Shown: positions 44,507-54,806, counted from the stretch's first letter. The stretch: 64,000 nt of DNA from Asaia sp. W19 (GCF_003994335.1 NZ_PNQZ01000031.1:48945-112944), one strand, 5' to 3'. Notes: generated from the letters alone by a model not told the origin. Made by a program: numbers and translations.

Positions 44507-44875
44507 ATGCGTCACCCCTTCTCAGTGCTTAGCGGTAGAGGCATCCGGTGCGTCTTTATGCTCGGCATGTCATGCCTCATGCTCTCTGCATGCGCCGTGG
44601 ACGATGTCGCCCGCCACCTCACAGGGCGTGAGTGTAATGCCGGGTATATACAACAGGGCGAGGATTGGTGTGCGCCTGCGGAACGCCCCCCGGCGCCCCA
44701 ACCATACTGCACACAGAGCTGGAACGGGGTGGATTGCTGGAGTAGACCCGACCTCATGCCCAATGTGGCTCGACAGGTTGCGCAGGGTCCCACGGGTCTT
44801 ACCCAAGATCAGAACGCCAATCGCCTCAACCTGCCGCTCAAAGAGACGCCGCCGACAAATGCCTATATGCCCTGA
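44507..44875 (+). CDS. Small lipoprotein downstream of flgF
   Basis: 122 residues. A signal peptide with lipobox (VFMLGMSCLMLSAC) is followed by a Cys-rich domain (RECNAGYIQQGEDWC, PYCTQSWNGVDCWSRPDLMP). The mature part has five further cysteines that could form disulfides. The pattern C-T-Q-S-x-x-G-V-D-C-W resembles small lipoproteins near alphaproteobacterial rod genes. Function unknown; an outer-membrane position next to the rod and rings is plausible. Confidence 0.78.
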   Translation: MRHPFSVLSGRGIRCVFMLGMSCLMLSACAVDDVARHLTGRECNAGYIQQGEDWCAPAERPPAPQPYCTQSWNGVDCWSRPDLMPNVARQVAQGPTGLTQDQNANRLNLPLKETPPTNAYMP

Positions 44876-45055
44876 ACCGTCCATCATCCTTTCGGCTGAC
44901 GCGTGCTTTTACCAACCGCCTGAATATTACGTTCGTCATTTAGAACCTTCGTCAACGCAATCGACTGCGGATAGAACTAGAAATTGAATAAAGAGCAATG
45001 GAGATTGACGGTGCCAGTTGTTGAAATAATCGACCGCGACTGACGACCATAATTG

Positions 45056-46729
45056 ATGAAAAATCTTATCTCATCCCTGAAAGGCCTTGGGCGCAACCGC
45101 CTTATCGCGCTTGGCATGGCCGGAGCGCTCGTGCTTGGGCTCCTCGGCTATCTGATGATCGGTGGCTCCAGCCAGCCGAATGCCCTTGTTTACGGTAACC
45201 TGGACCTCAACGAAGCCGCCAGAATGGTTGAGGATCTCACCAAAGCGCATATTCCGAGCACAACCTCTCCGGATGGCACCAGTCTTTATGTCCCTTCGGA
45301 TCAAGTCGCGAAGGCGCGCCTTCTTCTGGCCAAGGACGGCCTTCCGAATGGCGGGAGCGTCGGCTATGAGCTCTTCGATAAGAGCGCGACGCTGACAAGT
45401 ACACAGTTCGAGCAGAACATCAACGAAACGCGTGCCCTTGAGGGCGAACTCGAGCGGTCGATCCGACTCCTGCAGGGCGTACGCAATGTGCGTGTCCATC
45501 TTGTACTTCCTCATCGCGACCTGTTTTCGGTACAGACTAATCCGTCTCAGGCAAGTGTCGTGATTGACATTGGGCGCGCGGGGCGCATCGCCCCTGACGG
45601 CATCCAAGCAATTCAGAACCTCGTTGCCGCAGCCGTTCCTGGCTTGAGACCGCAATCAATCTCGATTGTCGACACACGGGGAGACGTGCTGGCGAAGCCC
45701 GGTGAGCCTAATAGCGAAGATGGCCAGGAAAACGCGTTCGAGAAGTTCCGACATGCCGAGGAGACCCGGCTTTCCCAGTCAGTCGAGGACATGCTTGTCC
45801 CGACATTAGGAACCGCGCATGTGCGCGCTCGCGCGGCGGTGACCATCAATACGGATGAGGTCCATGAGACCGAAGAGAGCTTCGACCCCAATCAGCAGGT
45901 TTTGAGATCACAGCAGACGAGCTCGGACAAGAGCGTCAACACAGAGTCGAGTCCCAATACATCCGTTGCCAATAATCTTCCTAATGCGAACGCTGGGCAG
46001 TCCAACAAAAGCGGGTCCAGCGATACGCGAGACGAAGAGACGAACAACTACGAAATCGGCAAACGCGTGCGGGTCGTCAATCAGACCCATCCACGCGTTT
46101 CGCGTGTCAGCATGGCCGTCATGGTTGATGGTTCCTATGCTAAAGACAAGAGTGGCGCCGAGATATGGAAGCCACTCGATGCCGCACAAATCGAGCGAAT
46201 CACAACCCTCGTCAAGACAGCCGTGGGATATGACAAAGCGCGCGGCGATCAGGTTGAAGTGGTCTCCATGCGCTTCATGCCAGACGGGGGTGTCGAGCCC
46301 CTCCCCAGTGCCCCAGGTTTCTTTTCTCGCGATCACCTGATCTATCTCGCCGAATGGGTCATACCGATCTTGCTCGCGCTCGGAGCCGGCTTCTTTGCCC
46401 TTAGGCCTCTGCTTCGACGTGGGAGTGGTAGCGGTGTTCTCCCTGCCCTCTCCAGGCCAGGGCCGACCCATCTTGAGGCACTCAACGGCGCTTCCAACGC
46501 TTTTCTGGATAACGACTCAGGCCATTCCGCGCTCGGACAAAACAATGGCAACAGCCTGGCGCTTCGCAACGACGCGGAGACTGTCTCGATCGATGGGATC
46601 GAGGGTAAGGCCCGTGCAGGAACCATTGCGAAAGTTGCTGATCGTATTGACCAGAATCCTGAGGGCAGCCTCGGGATCATCCGTAACTGGCTTGAATCGC
46701 CCGAGCCACGACAGGGAGCCCCTTCATGA
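45056..46729 (+). CDS. fliF: Flagellar MS-ring protein FliF
   Basis: Base of the flagellum in the inner membrane, 557 residues. TM1 is LIALGMAGALVLGLLGYLMI, then the ring-building motifs (IPSTTSPDGTSLYVPSDQVA, STQFEQNINETRALEGELER, VHLVLPHRDLFSVQTNPSQA). The second helix is LAEWVIPILLALGAGFFALR; the C-terminal tail (EGSLGIIRNWLESPEPRQGA) is the FliG-binding segment. ATG 45056; TTG 45053 is just upstream. fliG follows with a four-base overlap. Confidence 0.97.
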   Translation: MKNLISSLKGLGRNRLIALGMAGALVLGLLGYLMIGGSSQPNALVYGNLDLNEAARMVEDLTKAHIPSTTSPDGTSLYVPSDQVAKARLLLAKDGLPNGGSVGYELFDKSATLTSTQFEQNINETRALEGELERSIRLLQGVRNVRVHLVLPHRDLFSVQTNPSQASVVIDIGRAGRIAPDGIQAIQNLVAAAVPGLRPQSISIVDTRGDVLAKPGEPNSEDGQENAFEKFRHAEETRLSQSVEDMLVPTLGTAHVRARAAVTINTDEVHETEESFDPNQQVLRSQQTSSDKSVNTESSPNTSVANNLPNANAGQSNKSGSSDTRDEETNNYEIGKRVRVVNQTHPRVSRVSMAVMVDGSYAKDKSGAEIWKPLDAAQIERITTLVKTAVGYDKARGDQVEVVSMRFMPDGGVEPLPSAPGFFSRDHLIYLAEWVIPILLALGAGFFALRPLLRRGSGSGVLPALSRPGPTHLEALNGASNAFLDNDSGHSALGQNNGNSLALRNDAETVSIDGIEGKARAGTIAKVADRIDQNPEGSLGIIRNWLESPEPRQGAPS

Positions 46730-47775
46730 GTGTCATGCCTCCCCCTGATACGGGATCACCCGCCCCTGCCGAACCAGAATTCATCCTGACGGGCAAGCAG
46801 AAGGCGGCGATCCTCTTCATGGCTATCGGTCGCGATAGAAGCGCTTCTCTTATGCAGTCCCTGCATGAGGACGAGATACGTGACATCTCGATAGCTATGG
46901 CAGGACTAGGCGTGGTCAGAGCCCCGATGGTCGAGATGGTGTGTAAGGAATTCATAGAGAATTTCGAGCTTGCCGATGGTCTGGTCGGAACCTTCGAGAC
47001 GACCGAGGCCTTCCTGCGCCGTTCGCTCAGCCCTGATCAGGTCGAGAAGATCATGGATGAGATCCGTGGACCTGCCGGGCGCAATATGTGGGACAAGTTG
47101 GCCAACGTACAGGAGTCAATCCTCGCTAATTATCTGCGAAGCGAATACCCTCAAACTGCGGCGGTCATTGTGAGCCGCTTGCAGCCGGCCCATGCGGCGC
47201 GTGTTCTCGCCCTCTTACCTGAGGATTATGCGACAGACGTCATGATGCGCATCCTGCACATGGAAACGGTGCAACGCGAAGTGATCGAGAGCGTCGAGGC
47301 AACATTGCGGTCAGAATTCATTTCTTCCCTCGGCAGGTCCTCCAAGCGTGACAGCTACGAGCTTCTGGCTGAAGTCTTCAATAATTTTGACAGGAAGACC
47401 GAGACACGTCTCACAGAGCTCATGGATCAGCAGAGTCATGAGGATATGGAGAAGGTCAAAGCGCTCATGTTCACGTTCGAGGATATATCCCGCCTCTCGC
47501 AGGAATCGCTCATGCGGGTTGTCAACGAGATGGATCGCGATCGCCTACCTGTTGCCTTGAAAGGCGCAACGGATAGCGAGCGCAAGCTGTTTCTCCAGTG
47601 TATGTCGAAACGGGCTGGTAATATACTGCTTGAAGAAATCGCCTCCCTTGGCCCTGTGCGCGTGAAGGAAGTTGAGGCAGCACAGGCGGAAATTGTCATG
47701 ACGATAAAAAATCTGGTCAATGCGGGAGAAATCGATATCAGCGATAGCTCTGGCACTGACGAATTTATTTCCTGA
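46726..47775 (+). CDS. fliG: Flagellar motor switch protein FliG
   Basis: C-ring rotor protein that contacts MotA, 349 residues. N-terminal domain: LTGKQKAAILFMAIGRDRSA. Middle: NYLRSEYPQTAAVIVSRLQP (ExYPQ-type motif). C-terminal domain: FTFEDISRLSQESLMRVVNE then MDRDRLPVALKGATDSERKL, LGPVRVKEVEAAQAEIVMTI. The charged residues of the torque helix (D, R, K) are in place. Overlaps fliF (ATGA) and fliH (TGATG). Confidence 0.97.
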   Translation: MSVMPPPDTGSPAPAEPEFILTGKQKAAILFMAIGRDRSASLMQSLHEDEIRDISIAMAGLGVVRAPMVEMVCKEFIENFELADGLVGTFETTEAFLRRSLSPDQVEKIMDEIRGPAGRNMWDKLANVQESILANYLRSEYPQTAAVIVSRLQPAHAARVLALLPEDYATDVMMRILHMETVQREVIESVEATLRSEFISSLGRSSKRDSYELLAEVFNNFDRKTETRLTELMDQQSHEDMEKVKALMFTFEDISRLSQESLMRVVNEMDRDRLPVALKGATDSERKLFLQCMSKRAGNILLEEIASLGPVRVKEVEAAQAEIVMTIKNLVNAGEIDISDSSGTDEFIS

Positions 47776-48518
47776 TGTCTGAATTTGTACCCTTCTCCCT
47801 GAAGTCATGTAGCGAGCCTACGCCAAGGGCAGTCAGCGCTCTGCAGGCGCCCCTCGCTCGTCATCTTGTCGACTTCAATGCGAAGCCGCCTCCCCCTGCG
47901 CCCATTCACACCCCCACCAACGATGAGCTGGATATCCCAGCCACACAAACGAGTCCGCTGGTCTCCCTTCCTCGAGATGAGATCGAGGCGCTGACTCAGG
48001 CTGCCTTCGAAGCTGGACGCAGTGAAGGCGCGACTGCAGCACGGCTTGCAGCCGAAGCTTCTTTTTCCTCAGCCTTGACTGAAATGGCACTTGACGAAGA
48101 AAACGAGCGCGCACGAAACGCCCTCCTCGCGGAACGCGCAGGAGAGCTCTTCGCGCAGACCGTGATCGACGTAGTCGGCGCCCTGACGCGGCTTCCTCCC
48201 GACGTGCTACGCGGTATGCATCGTGATCTGGTGCAGGATGCGATAGACCTGATTACGGGTTACGGATCCGAGGTCACAGTATCCTGCACAGCGTCTGACG
48301 AGGCCCTAATCAGAAGCGCCCTCGCCTATCCCGACAAAATTAGCTTCACGCCTTGTGCTGTTCCTGAAGAGTCACGTATCAGAATCAGCACTGAAACAAA
48401 CATGGTCGTTCTCGATCCGGACGAATGGCGCAGAAGAGCTGTGGAGAAGGTTTTAGCCTCCGTAACTTCTCTCTCACGTCCAGACACAAAAACACGCAAG
48501 ATGGCAGACGGACTGTAA
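47775..48518 (+). CDS. fliH: FliH-like export ATPase regulator
   Basis: 247 residues, poorly conserved. A Pro-rich N-terminus precedes a helical region (LPRDEIEALTQAAFEAGRSE, AGELFAQTVIDVVGALTRLP) and a FliH/YscL-like C-terminal domain (IRISTETNMVVLDPDEWRRR). The position between fliG and fliN, with a one-base overlap to fliG, is the standard fliH place. Sequence alone would not be decisive. Confidence 0.8.
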   Translation: MSEFVPFSLKSCSEPTPRAVSALQAPLARHLVDFNAKPPPPAPIHTPTNDELDIPATQTSPLVSLPRDEIEALTQAAFEAGRSEGATAARLAAEASFSSALTEMALDEENERARNALLAERAGELFAQTVIDVVGALTRLPPDVLRGMHRDLVQDAIDLITGYGSEVTVSCTASDEALIRSALAYPDKISFTPCAVPEESRIRISTETNMVVLDPDEWRRRAVEKVLASVTSLSRPDTKTRKMADGL

Positions 48519-48521
48519 ATC

Positions 48522-48881
48522 ATGAGCGCAGAAAACGGAATGATCGGACTAGAGGACTTCACTTCGGAATCCTTCGACACTCCAGAAACGGCGTCTGACG
48601 CGCCAGTCTCTGGTGTATCACCGTCCCCCCACACCGATGCGGTTTATGACATTCCGGTCAAGATCACAGCGGTGATCGGCACAGCCACTATGCCCGTAAG
48701 CCAGCTACTAAGGCTGGGTCGCGGTGCCGTGGTCGAGTTGAACAAGAAGCTCGGTGAAGCCGTCGATATCTACGCCAATAACCGCCTAATCGCTCGAGGC
48801 GAGCTCGTGGTCGTTGACGACAACAATATCGGCGTGACAATGACCGAGATTCTGTCTTCGACGAATTCCGCTCAAAAATGA
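48522..48881 (+). CDS. fliN: Flagellar motor switch protein FliN
   Basis: C-ring SpoA-domain protein, 119 residues. The conserved block is VKITAVIGTATMPVSQLLRL then GRGAVVELNKKLGEAVDIYA, NNRLIARGELVVVDDNNIGV, followed by TMTEIL. An acidic N-terminal ~40 residues (FTSESFDTPETASDAPVSGV) is usual in alphaproteobacteria. Starts four bases after fliH. Confidence 0.95.
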   Translation: MSAENGMIGLEDFTSESFDTPETASDAPVSGVSPSPHTDAVYDIPVKITAVIGTATMPVSQLLRLGRGAVVELNKKLGEAVDIYANNRLIARGELVVVDDNNIGVTMTEILSSTNSAQK

Positions 48882-48912
48882 GAATCCTGTTTGCGCATCT
48901 CGCTAGCAAACT

Positions 48913-49269
48913 ATGGGGCCGGCCGCTCCCATGACACCATATTCATGGCTCGGTTACGGCGCTTCGTTTGCGCTGGTGATCTCGCTCATCTTTCTGATGC
49001 GGATCGTTGTTAAATATCTGGAGCCCAGGGTGAGCCGCGGGAGATCAACGAAGAGCCTGCACGTTACCGACACCCTTGCCCTCGATCCGAAGCGGCGCCT
49101 GACGATCTTTTCCTGCTCGGAGCGACGTGGGCTTATCTTGACAGGTCCTAACAGTGATCTCTTCATCGGCTGGCTCGACGAAGAGGCTCGCGTAGTGACC
49201 CCGCCCGCTGCGAGCATGAATGAGGCCCTGTATCCCGAGTCCTCCCCATCCGCCGAGTTGAACCAATGA
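48913..49269 (+). CDS. fliO: FliO-like export protein
   Basis: 118 residues. One membrane helix (GYGASFALVISLIFLMRIVV) then a basic cytoplasmic domain (SRGRSTKSLHVTDTLALDPK, RRGLILTGPNSDLFIGWLDE), the form of FliO/FliP-assembly factors. FliO is short and variable; position between fliN and fliP with a four-base overlap to fliP supports the name. Confidence 0.82.
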   Translation: MGPAAPMTPYSWLGYGASFALVISLIFLMRIVVKYLEPRVSRGRSTKSLHVTDTLALDPKRRLTIFSCSERRGLILTGPNSDLFIGWLDEEARVVTPPAASMNEALYPESSPSAELNQ

Positions 49270-50105
49270 TCCATCCCTTCGGCGGAATGCTCCTGACCTC
49301 CGGTGCCAGCGCAATTGATCACGGCACGGTATATGCCGTACCTTCGCGCGCGCGTAAGTGGCATTCCTTCCGGCTACCCTTTTTCATCCTGACAGTGCTC
49401 GTACTCTGTACGCCCGTCATAGCTTATGGTCAGTCCCTCTCTCTCGACCTCGGCGGTACCGGGGGGACACCGGGCACGACTAGTCGCCTGATCCAGCTCA
49501 CTGCGCTCATTACCCTACTTTCTCTGGCTCCCAGTCTACTGGTGATGGTGACGGCCTTCACACGTATCGTCATTGTTTTGTCACTCCTGCGGGGCGCGAT
49601 TGGAGCGCAAGGCACACCTCCCAATACAGTTATCATCGGGCTCTCGCTTTTCCTGACCTTTTTCGTCATGCAGCCGACGTTCGAGCAATCCTGGAATCAG
49701 GGAATTGCGCCTATGATTAGCGGCAGCCTCTCCGAAATTGACGGCCTCAAAGCGGCAGCCGAACCGTTCAGGGGGTTTATGGTCGCACATGCCCGACCGA
49801 CCGATCTCGCGACTTTCTATCATCTCGCGAATTTGTCCCCTGTCGCTCATGTGGCAGAAACCCCCTGGCGCGTCTTGATGCCTGCCTTCATGATCGGCGA
49901 ATTGAGTCGCGGTTTTGAGATGGGCTTCCTGCTCTATCTGCCCTTCCTGATCATCGACATCGTCACCTCCAGCGTATTGATGAGTCTGGGTATGATGATG
50001 CTCCCACCGGCGACAATTTCCCTGCCGTTCAAACTTATTTTCTTTGTCATGATCGATGGCTGGCAGATGGTTGCAGGCGGGCTCGTGCGCAGTTTCGGCT
50101 CATAG
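49266..50105 (+). CDS. fliP: Flagellar export gate protein FliP
   Basis: Core of the type III export gate, 279 residues. A signal peptide (FFILTVLVLCTPVIAYGQSL) is followed by the conserved block LLSLAPSLLVMVTAFTRIVI, VLSLLRGAIGAQGTPPNTVI, the FliP signature LMPAFMIGELSRGFEMGFLL, and MMMLPPATISLPFKLIFFVM. fliQ and fliR, which usually follow in the same operon, are absent here; the next 500 bases contain no gene. Confidence 0.97.
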   Translation: MIHPFGGMLLTSGASAIDHGTVYAVPSRARKWHSFRLPFFILTVLVLCTPVIAYGQSLSLDLGGTGGTPGTTSRLIQLTALITLLSLAPSLLVMVTAFTRIVIVLSLLRGAIGAQGTPPNTVIIGLSLFLTFFVMQPTFEQSWNQGIAPMISGSLSEIDGLKAAAEPFRGFMVAHARPTDLATFYHLANLSPVAHVAETPWRVLMPAFMIGELSRGFEMGFLLYLPFLIIDIVTSSVLMSLGMMMLPPATISLPFKLIFFVMIDGWQMVAGGLVRSFGS

Positions 50106-50610
50106 AGCCGGCAAGCGTGTTGAGAGCGCCTAGAAACAAGCATCGAGGCTGAGTTGCGCTCGCGCATTACTTTGGTGGCAAGGAAGAGAATCCTTCCGGT
50201 TCGCGCAAAACTGCCACCATCAGGACGTGACTTGTCGTCAAGCCCCCGAAGCGCATGCAAACGTACCATGGGCGTGCGGTCAGTATATCTGGCTCGCGTT
50301 CTGGCCGGGTAGATCACTCAGCCCACAATATTGCCCGCATTGTGCGCGTCGCCTGTTACCCTTTTGCCAAACCGCACAAAAATACCACCCGCGGTGCGAT
50401 ATAACGTATCCGGAACATATTGACGTCACAGACGCCTCGTGATTGATTAACCTGAATCTAACGATGCGAGGCACCTGCCCTTTCGCAGACATGGCTCGCA
50501 TCGGCGCCAAACCGCGCTCTCTGAGAACCGAACGACCAAACGCTGCCCTTCAGGGGCAGCTGTTACGCCTCCTATGAGCCACGTGCCGTCACATATGGAA
50601 AGCAGTCATC
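50106..50610. other. 505-base gap between fliP and a receptor gene
   Basis: No credible gene. At 50174-50218 a seven-base stem (GGTGGCA / TGCCACC) encloses a second hairpin (AAGGA / TCCTT); this could be the 3' end of the fliF-fliP operon. The second half should contain the promoter of the dCache receptor. Confidence 0.4.
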
Positions 50611-52794
50611 GTGCGCAAAAAATCGTTTCACCATCCTGTAGTCAACTTGGCCACCAAGATCTTGGTCGCTTGCGGCCTCTGCTTCATCATCATCCAGGTC
50701 GTCGCAGTATCGATTTCAGGGTTCATGATGAAGAAGGAAGTAGAGAAAAGGGTATATTCGCAGGCCATTCAGAAAAGCCAAATACTCGGCCAAAAAATTG
50801 CCCGCTCCATAGCTGAACAAAGCGTCGTAATGCGCAGCATTCAGAGCACCATTGAAAGTGGCCACAAGACCGGGATATTGACCAAACAGTTCATCGTCGA
50901 TCTCCTCCTCGAGGATATGCAGCGTTTTCCCGCAATATTTGGCATGGACTTCAAGGAGGTTCCACGCGGATTTGACGGCACACAGATCCCGGGCGGCCCG
51001 GGGACCAATCCTGAGGGAATATTTTTCCCGTATGTCGTGCGCGATGACCGGGGTAGCATCGTGATACGTACGCCCTCCGCTCATTACAGCGACTTTTATA
51101 AAACGATCATCAGTACGGGAAAGCCGGACGGCCTCGAGCCCTATATCGACCACGATACCGGCGTCCCGATGGTCTCCCCCACATTTCCAATCACCTTTGA
51201 CGGAAGACGCATTGCGGTTGTGGGTGCCGATATTCCCCTGGGCTGGCTCGTTCCGATGCTTCAAGACGTCCAGATTGCGCCGGGCACCAAGATCTCCCTC
51301 CTCTCCAGCCAAGGCTACTGGGTCGTGAGCCCGACGCCTGCGCTGCTTATGCAGCATTTCCGGGATGACTCAGCGCGGTCGTTCGGCAAAGCCTTTACCT
51401 CCCACCGTATTACGGTCATCCCGGGCTTCAACGGAGGCAGCGCGGACCGAATTCTCGTCCCGCTCAAGGTCGATGGCTTCGACACCTATTGGACACTCGT
51501 CGTCGACCTTCCTGCCGAGGCGATTGCAGCTCCGGTGCGGAACACGATCTTCTGGCTCGTCATCCCCGGGATTGTTCTAATCGCCGTTTCACTCCTGCTC
51601 ATGTGGGTCATCTTCCACAAACTATTGAGCAAGCCTCTGACCGGTCTGATTGCCTCGGTCTCCGCTCTGGAGGAGGGGAAATATCAGAACCACGTTTTCG
51701 GTACGAGGCGCCAGGATGAGATCGGCGCTATCGCAAGGGGCCTGGACGCCTTTCGAGCTTCCCTTCTCAAGGCGCAGGAAGCCGATATCCTTATCGCGCA
51801 AGAGCGACGCCTTAATGAGCAATCGCAGCAAAGCCGCCATGAGCAGGACGAGCGCAGGCTCGAGGACATTAGAAAGGTTATCGAACAGATTGGGGGGGCT
51901 CTGGCTGCACTATCGAGCGGCGATCTCGCCTCAGAGCTGAGCCAGCCTCTACCCGAGGAGTTCGAGGTCCTGCGTGCCGATTTCAATCGGTCGATAAGTG
52001 AACTCGCCGAGACCATCAAGGGCATATCAGAGGCGGCCCAGACCATTCGTGCCGGAAGCGACGTGGTCCATGGCGGCGCCGAAAATCTGGCGCAGCGTAC
52101 TGAGCAACAAGCCGCCGCACTCGAGCAGACAACTGCAGCAATTAGTCAGATCGCGCGCAGCGCGTCTCATTCGGAAGAACTCATCACGAGTGCGCAAACG
52201 ATCGGCGTCGACGCGTGCAAATCTGCAGAGGCGTCCTCCGATATTATGCGTCGTACCCGTGACGCCATGCAACGGATCGAAACCAGCTCTGCTCAAATCG
52301 TGGACATCGTATCGATCATCGAGAACATCGCCTTCCAGACCAATGTCCTCGCCCTCAATGCAAGCATCGAGGCCGCGCGCGCCGGTGATGCCGGACGCGG
52401 ATTTGCCGTCGTTGCCGAGGAAGTCAGGACTCTGGCGCAACGATGCGCAGAAGCGGCTAAAAATGTGAGCGAACTCGTGGGAAAGACAACCGACGAGATC
52501 CGCTCCGGTGCCGAATGTGTCCATGAAACTGAGCGCGCGCTTGCTACGATCACCGCTCTTGTCACCACCATGGGGGAAAAGCTGACCACGATCGTTCGCA
52601 ACGCGCGTGAACAAGCGGTTAGCCTCAAAGAAGTCGATTCGGCACTCGGCGTGATGGATCAAACCACGCAGCAAAATGCGGGGATCGCGGATGACGCTCG
52701 TACCGCCTCCCGGAGTCTGTCCCAGGAAACTCATTCGATGCTGCACCTGATTTTGCGTTTTTCACTTCCTATGAGGAGCCGCGCCGTTCTCTAG
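50611..52794 (+). CDS. dCache-type transmembrane chemoreceptor
   Basis: 727 residues, GTG start. TM1 is at about 14-37 ([20 protein letters not shown]) and TM2 at ~311-334 ([20 protein letters not shown]); between them is a ~270-residue periplasmic double-Cache domain ([60 protein letters not shown]). HAMP and a second HAMP-like segment follow, then the MCP hairpin with tip [20 protein letters not shown] then [19 protein letters not shown]. dCache receptors sense small amines, amino acids or organic acids; the ligand here is unknown. It precedes the che operon but has its own upstream region. Confidence 0.94.
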   Translation: MRKKSFHHPVVNLATKILVACGLCFIIIQVVAVSISGFMMKKEVEKRVYSQAIQKSQILGQKIARSIAEQSVVMRSIQSTIESGHKTGILTKQFIVDLLLEDMQRFPAIFGMDFKEVPRGFDGTQIPGGPGTNPEGIFFPYVVRDDRGSIVIRTPSAHYSDFYKTIISTGKPDGLEPYIDHDTGVPMVSPTFPITFDGRRIAVVGADIPLGWLVPMLQDVQIAPGTKISLLSSQGYWVVSPTPALLMQHFRDDSARSFGKAFTSHRITVIPGFNGGSADRILVPLKVDGFDTYWTLVVDLPAEAIAAPVRNTIFWLVIPGIVLIAVSLLLMWVIFHKLLSKPLTGLIASVSALEEGKYQNHVFGTRRQDEIGAIARGLDAFRASLLKAQEADILIAQERRLNEQSQQSRHEQDERRLEDIRKVIEQIGGALAALSSGDLASELSQPLPEEFEVLRADFNRSISELAETIKGISEAAQTIRAGSDVVHGGAENLAQRTEQQAAALEQTTAAISQIARSASHSEELITSAQTIGVDACKSAEASSDIMRRTRDAMQRIETSSAQIVDIVSIIENIAFQTNVLALNASIEAARAGDAGRGFAVVAEEVRTLAQRCAEAAKNVSELVGKTTDEIRSGAECVHETERALATITALVTTMGEKLTTIVRNAREQAVSLKEVDSALGVMDQTTQQNAGIADDARTASRSLSQETHSMLHLILRFSLPMRSRAVL

Positions 52795-53240
52795 AGCGCG
52801 GCGGCTCTCGCGCCGAATTTCCCGTTCGGGCGGCGACGAGGCCAAGCGGTCGCTTGGTCTCGGACCGTCTATCCAACGGGCTGCTCCAGCACGGGTGCCG
52901 AGAGATATCTGGCGGCCATAACGCGCCCGGCGACCTCTCCCGAGGTTTCAACGCCGAGATGTGCATACGTCCTGCAGACATGACGCTTGTTATCTCTCTC
53001 ACGGAAGAACCGCCATTGCGCGAAAACAGCAGAGGGTACTCTGGAAAAGTTTCAACTTCTCTCTCTCCCCGGCAGAGCGCTTAACTTGTTTTTAATGGCT
53101 TCGTGTGAGCGTCTAGCTTCTTGACGCAATGCAATCGAAGGCGCTCGAAATTCGACGAAACTGTCAGATAAAGCCGAAATGACTTCGAATCATCGGCCGT
53201 ATTATTATATTGTTTACTTATTCCCGAGAAGTAGGAAGAT
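52795..53240. other. 446-base region upstream of the che operon
   Basis: Open frames are short and without motifs. The last ~160 bases turn AT-rich (TTAACTTGTTTTTAATGG, TATTATTATATTGTTTACTT) and should hold the che operon promoter. I cannot fix its boxes. Confidence 0.5.
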
Positions 53241-54806
53241 ATGAAGACCTGGCTTTATCGAGAAGCATCATTCCGATCCAAGATTGGCGCGGTCATGCTA
53301 TCTTTCGAATTCCTTCTCATCGCGACAGCACTCGCTGAGAGTATCGCGTTCTTCGATGGGGGATTAACCCGCCTATCTTTCTCAATATCGCTTGCGCTGA
53401 CAGCCGCTACATGCCTTGCAGTGCTGGCAGGGTGGCAAACCCTCAATTCGGCGATTGCCACACCTGTCGAAGCAGTCCGTGCCTTCGGAGAAGCACTACT
53501 TCGCGACGAGACACGCGCACGCACGCGCTTCTCCGAAAACAGGGACGATAGCGGTTCGCTCGTGGATATCCTCGATCGACTGCACGCCAAATTTCGTAGT
53601 CAAGCGGATCTCTCCAGCAAAAAAAATCATCTGGATGGCGAGATCGAGCAACTCAAATCAGCGGCAATTCAAAAGCAGAATGCCGTCGACACTGCGACTT
53701 CCTCACTCACCGCTGCTCTGAAGACTGTAGCGTCTGGCGATCTTGAGCATCGCATATCGCAAGATGCCGCTCCCGGAGAATTCGCCCCGGTTCGCGAGGC
53801 TTTCAACGAAGCCTGCCAACACTGGAAGCACGTCCTGCAGACGATGGCGAAAAGCTCCGAGTTCATCACGACTGGAGCAGCGGAGATATCCACAGCTTCG
53901 GATGACCTCGCCAGAAGGACCGAACGTCAGGCCGAGAACCTTGGCCAGGCGGCAGCCTCGGTCCGGACAATCAGCACTGGTATCAAGATGACTGCCGATG
54001 TTTGCTCTGAGTCCAGCCTCGAAACGAAAAAGACGCTCGAAAAGGTCAAGCTGGCGACTGAGATCATGGCGGACGCTAATATCGCAATGGATGGTATCCA
54101 GAAATCCTCTGCGGCGATCAGCGAGATCATCTCGGTGATCGACGGCATCACTTTTCAGACCAATGTGCTCGCCCTGAATGCCGGTGTTGAGGCTGCCCGG
54201 GCAGGAGACGCGGGCCGCGGCTTCGCCGTTGTCGCGCAGGAAGTGCGTTCCCTCGCCGAAAAATCTGCAAAATCCGCCAATGAGATCAAGCGCCTCATCT
54301 CAGTTTCGGCAGAGCAGGTCGACCGGGGTGTGACGCTCGTGCAACGCACAAGCGAGTATCTGGGTGATTTTTCAGAAAGCGTCTCAAACATCGCTCAACG
54401 TATCGACGAATTGACGACGACAACGCGTGATCAGGCGACGCGTCTTGCCGAGGTGACGACCTCGATCAACGAGATGGATCAAGTTACACAGCAAAATGCC
54501 GCGATGGTTGAGGAAGCAACTGCAGCGAGCCACAGCTTGACGGCAGAGACACGCACGCTCTCCCAGACCCTCGGGCGTTTTCATGTCGGACTTGCTTCGC
54601 CTCCGCAAGCCCTCGCCCCGAGAGCCCCTACTCCAAAACCGCCAGTGTCGAAACCGGCCGTCGTCACCGTGCCCTCTCCGCCCCCCACCACAGCGAAGCG
54701 GCCTATCGCGGTTGCCTCATCTTCCCCCCCCAAACCTCCAATCAAGACCCCTCCCAAGCCTGCGCTGCAGGTCACCTCTTCTGATCAGGGTTGGGAGGAT
54801 TTCTGA
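53241..54806 (+). CDS. Chemoreceptor with CheR-tether pentapeptide, first gene of che operon
   Basis: 521 residues. Two membrane helices lie close together (MLSFEFLLIATALAESIAFF and LSFSISLALTAATCLAVLAG), leaving almost no periplasmic loop. Then a HAMP-like region and coiled coil lead to the MCP tip [20 protein letters not shown] then [19 protein letters not shown]. After the signalling bundle a ~65-residue Pro/Ala/Lys linker ends in DQGWEDF. The last five residues, GWEDF, resemble the NWETF-type CheR/CheB-docking pentapeptide. It begins the operon, as McpE/IcpA does in rhizobia, and overlaps the STAS gene by one base. Confidence 0.94.
   Translation: MKTWLYREASFRSKIGAVMLSFEFLLIATALAESIAFFDGGLTRLSFSISLALTAATCLAVLAGWQTLNSAIATPVEAVRAFGEALLRDETRARTRFSENRDDSGSLVDILDRLHAKFRSQADLSSKKNHLDGEIEQLKSAAIQKQNAVDTATSSLTAALKTVASGDLEHRISQDAAPGEFAPVREAFNEACQHWKHVLQTMAKSSEFITTGAAEISTASDDLARRTERQAENLGQAAASVRTISTGIKMTADVCSESSLETKKTLEKVKLATEIMADANIAMDGIQKSSAAISEIISVIDGITFQTNVLALNAGVEAARAGDAGRGFAVVAQEVRSLAEKSAKSANEIKRLISVSAEQVDRGVTLVQRTSEYLGDFSESVSNIAQRIDELTTTTRDQATRLAEVTTSINEMDQVTQQNAAMVEEATAASHSLTAETRTLSQTLGRFHVGLASPPQALAPRAPTPKPPVSKPAVVTVPSPPPTTAKRPIAVASSSPPKPPIKTPPKPALQVTSSDQGWEDF

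Noticed and set aside
44439..44987. 182-codon plus-strand frame over the small lipoprotein gene
   Set aside because: The alternative frame 44507-44875 has a signal peptide with lipobox; this one is Ser/Pro/Arg low complexity.
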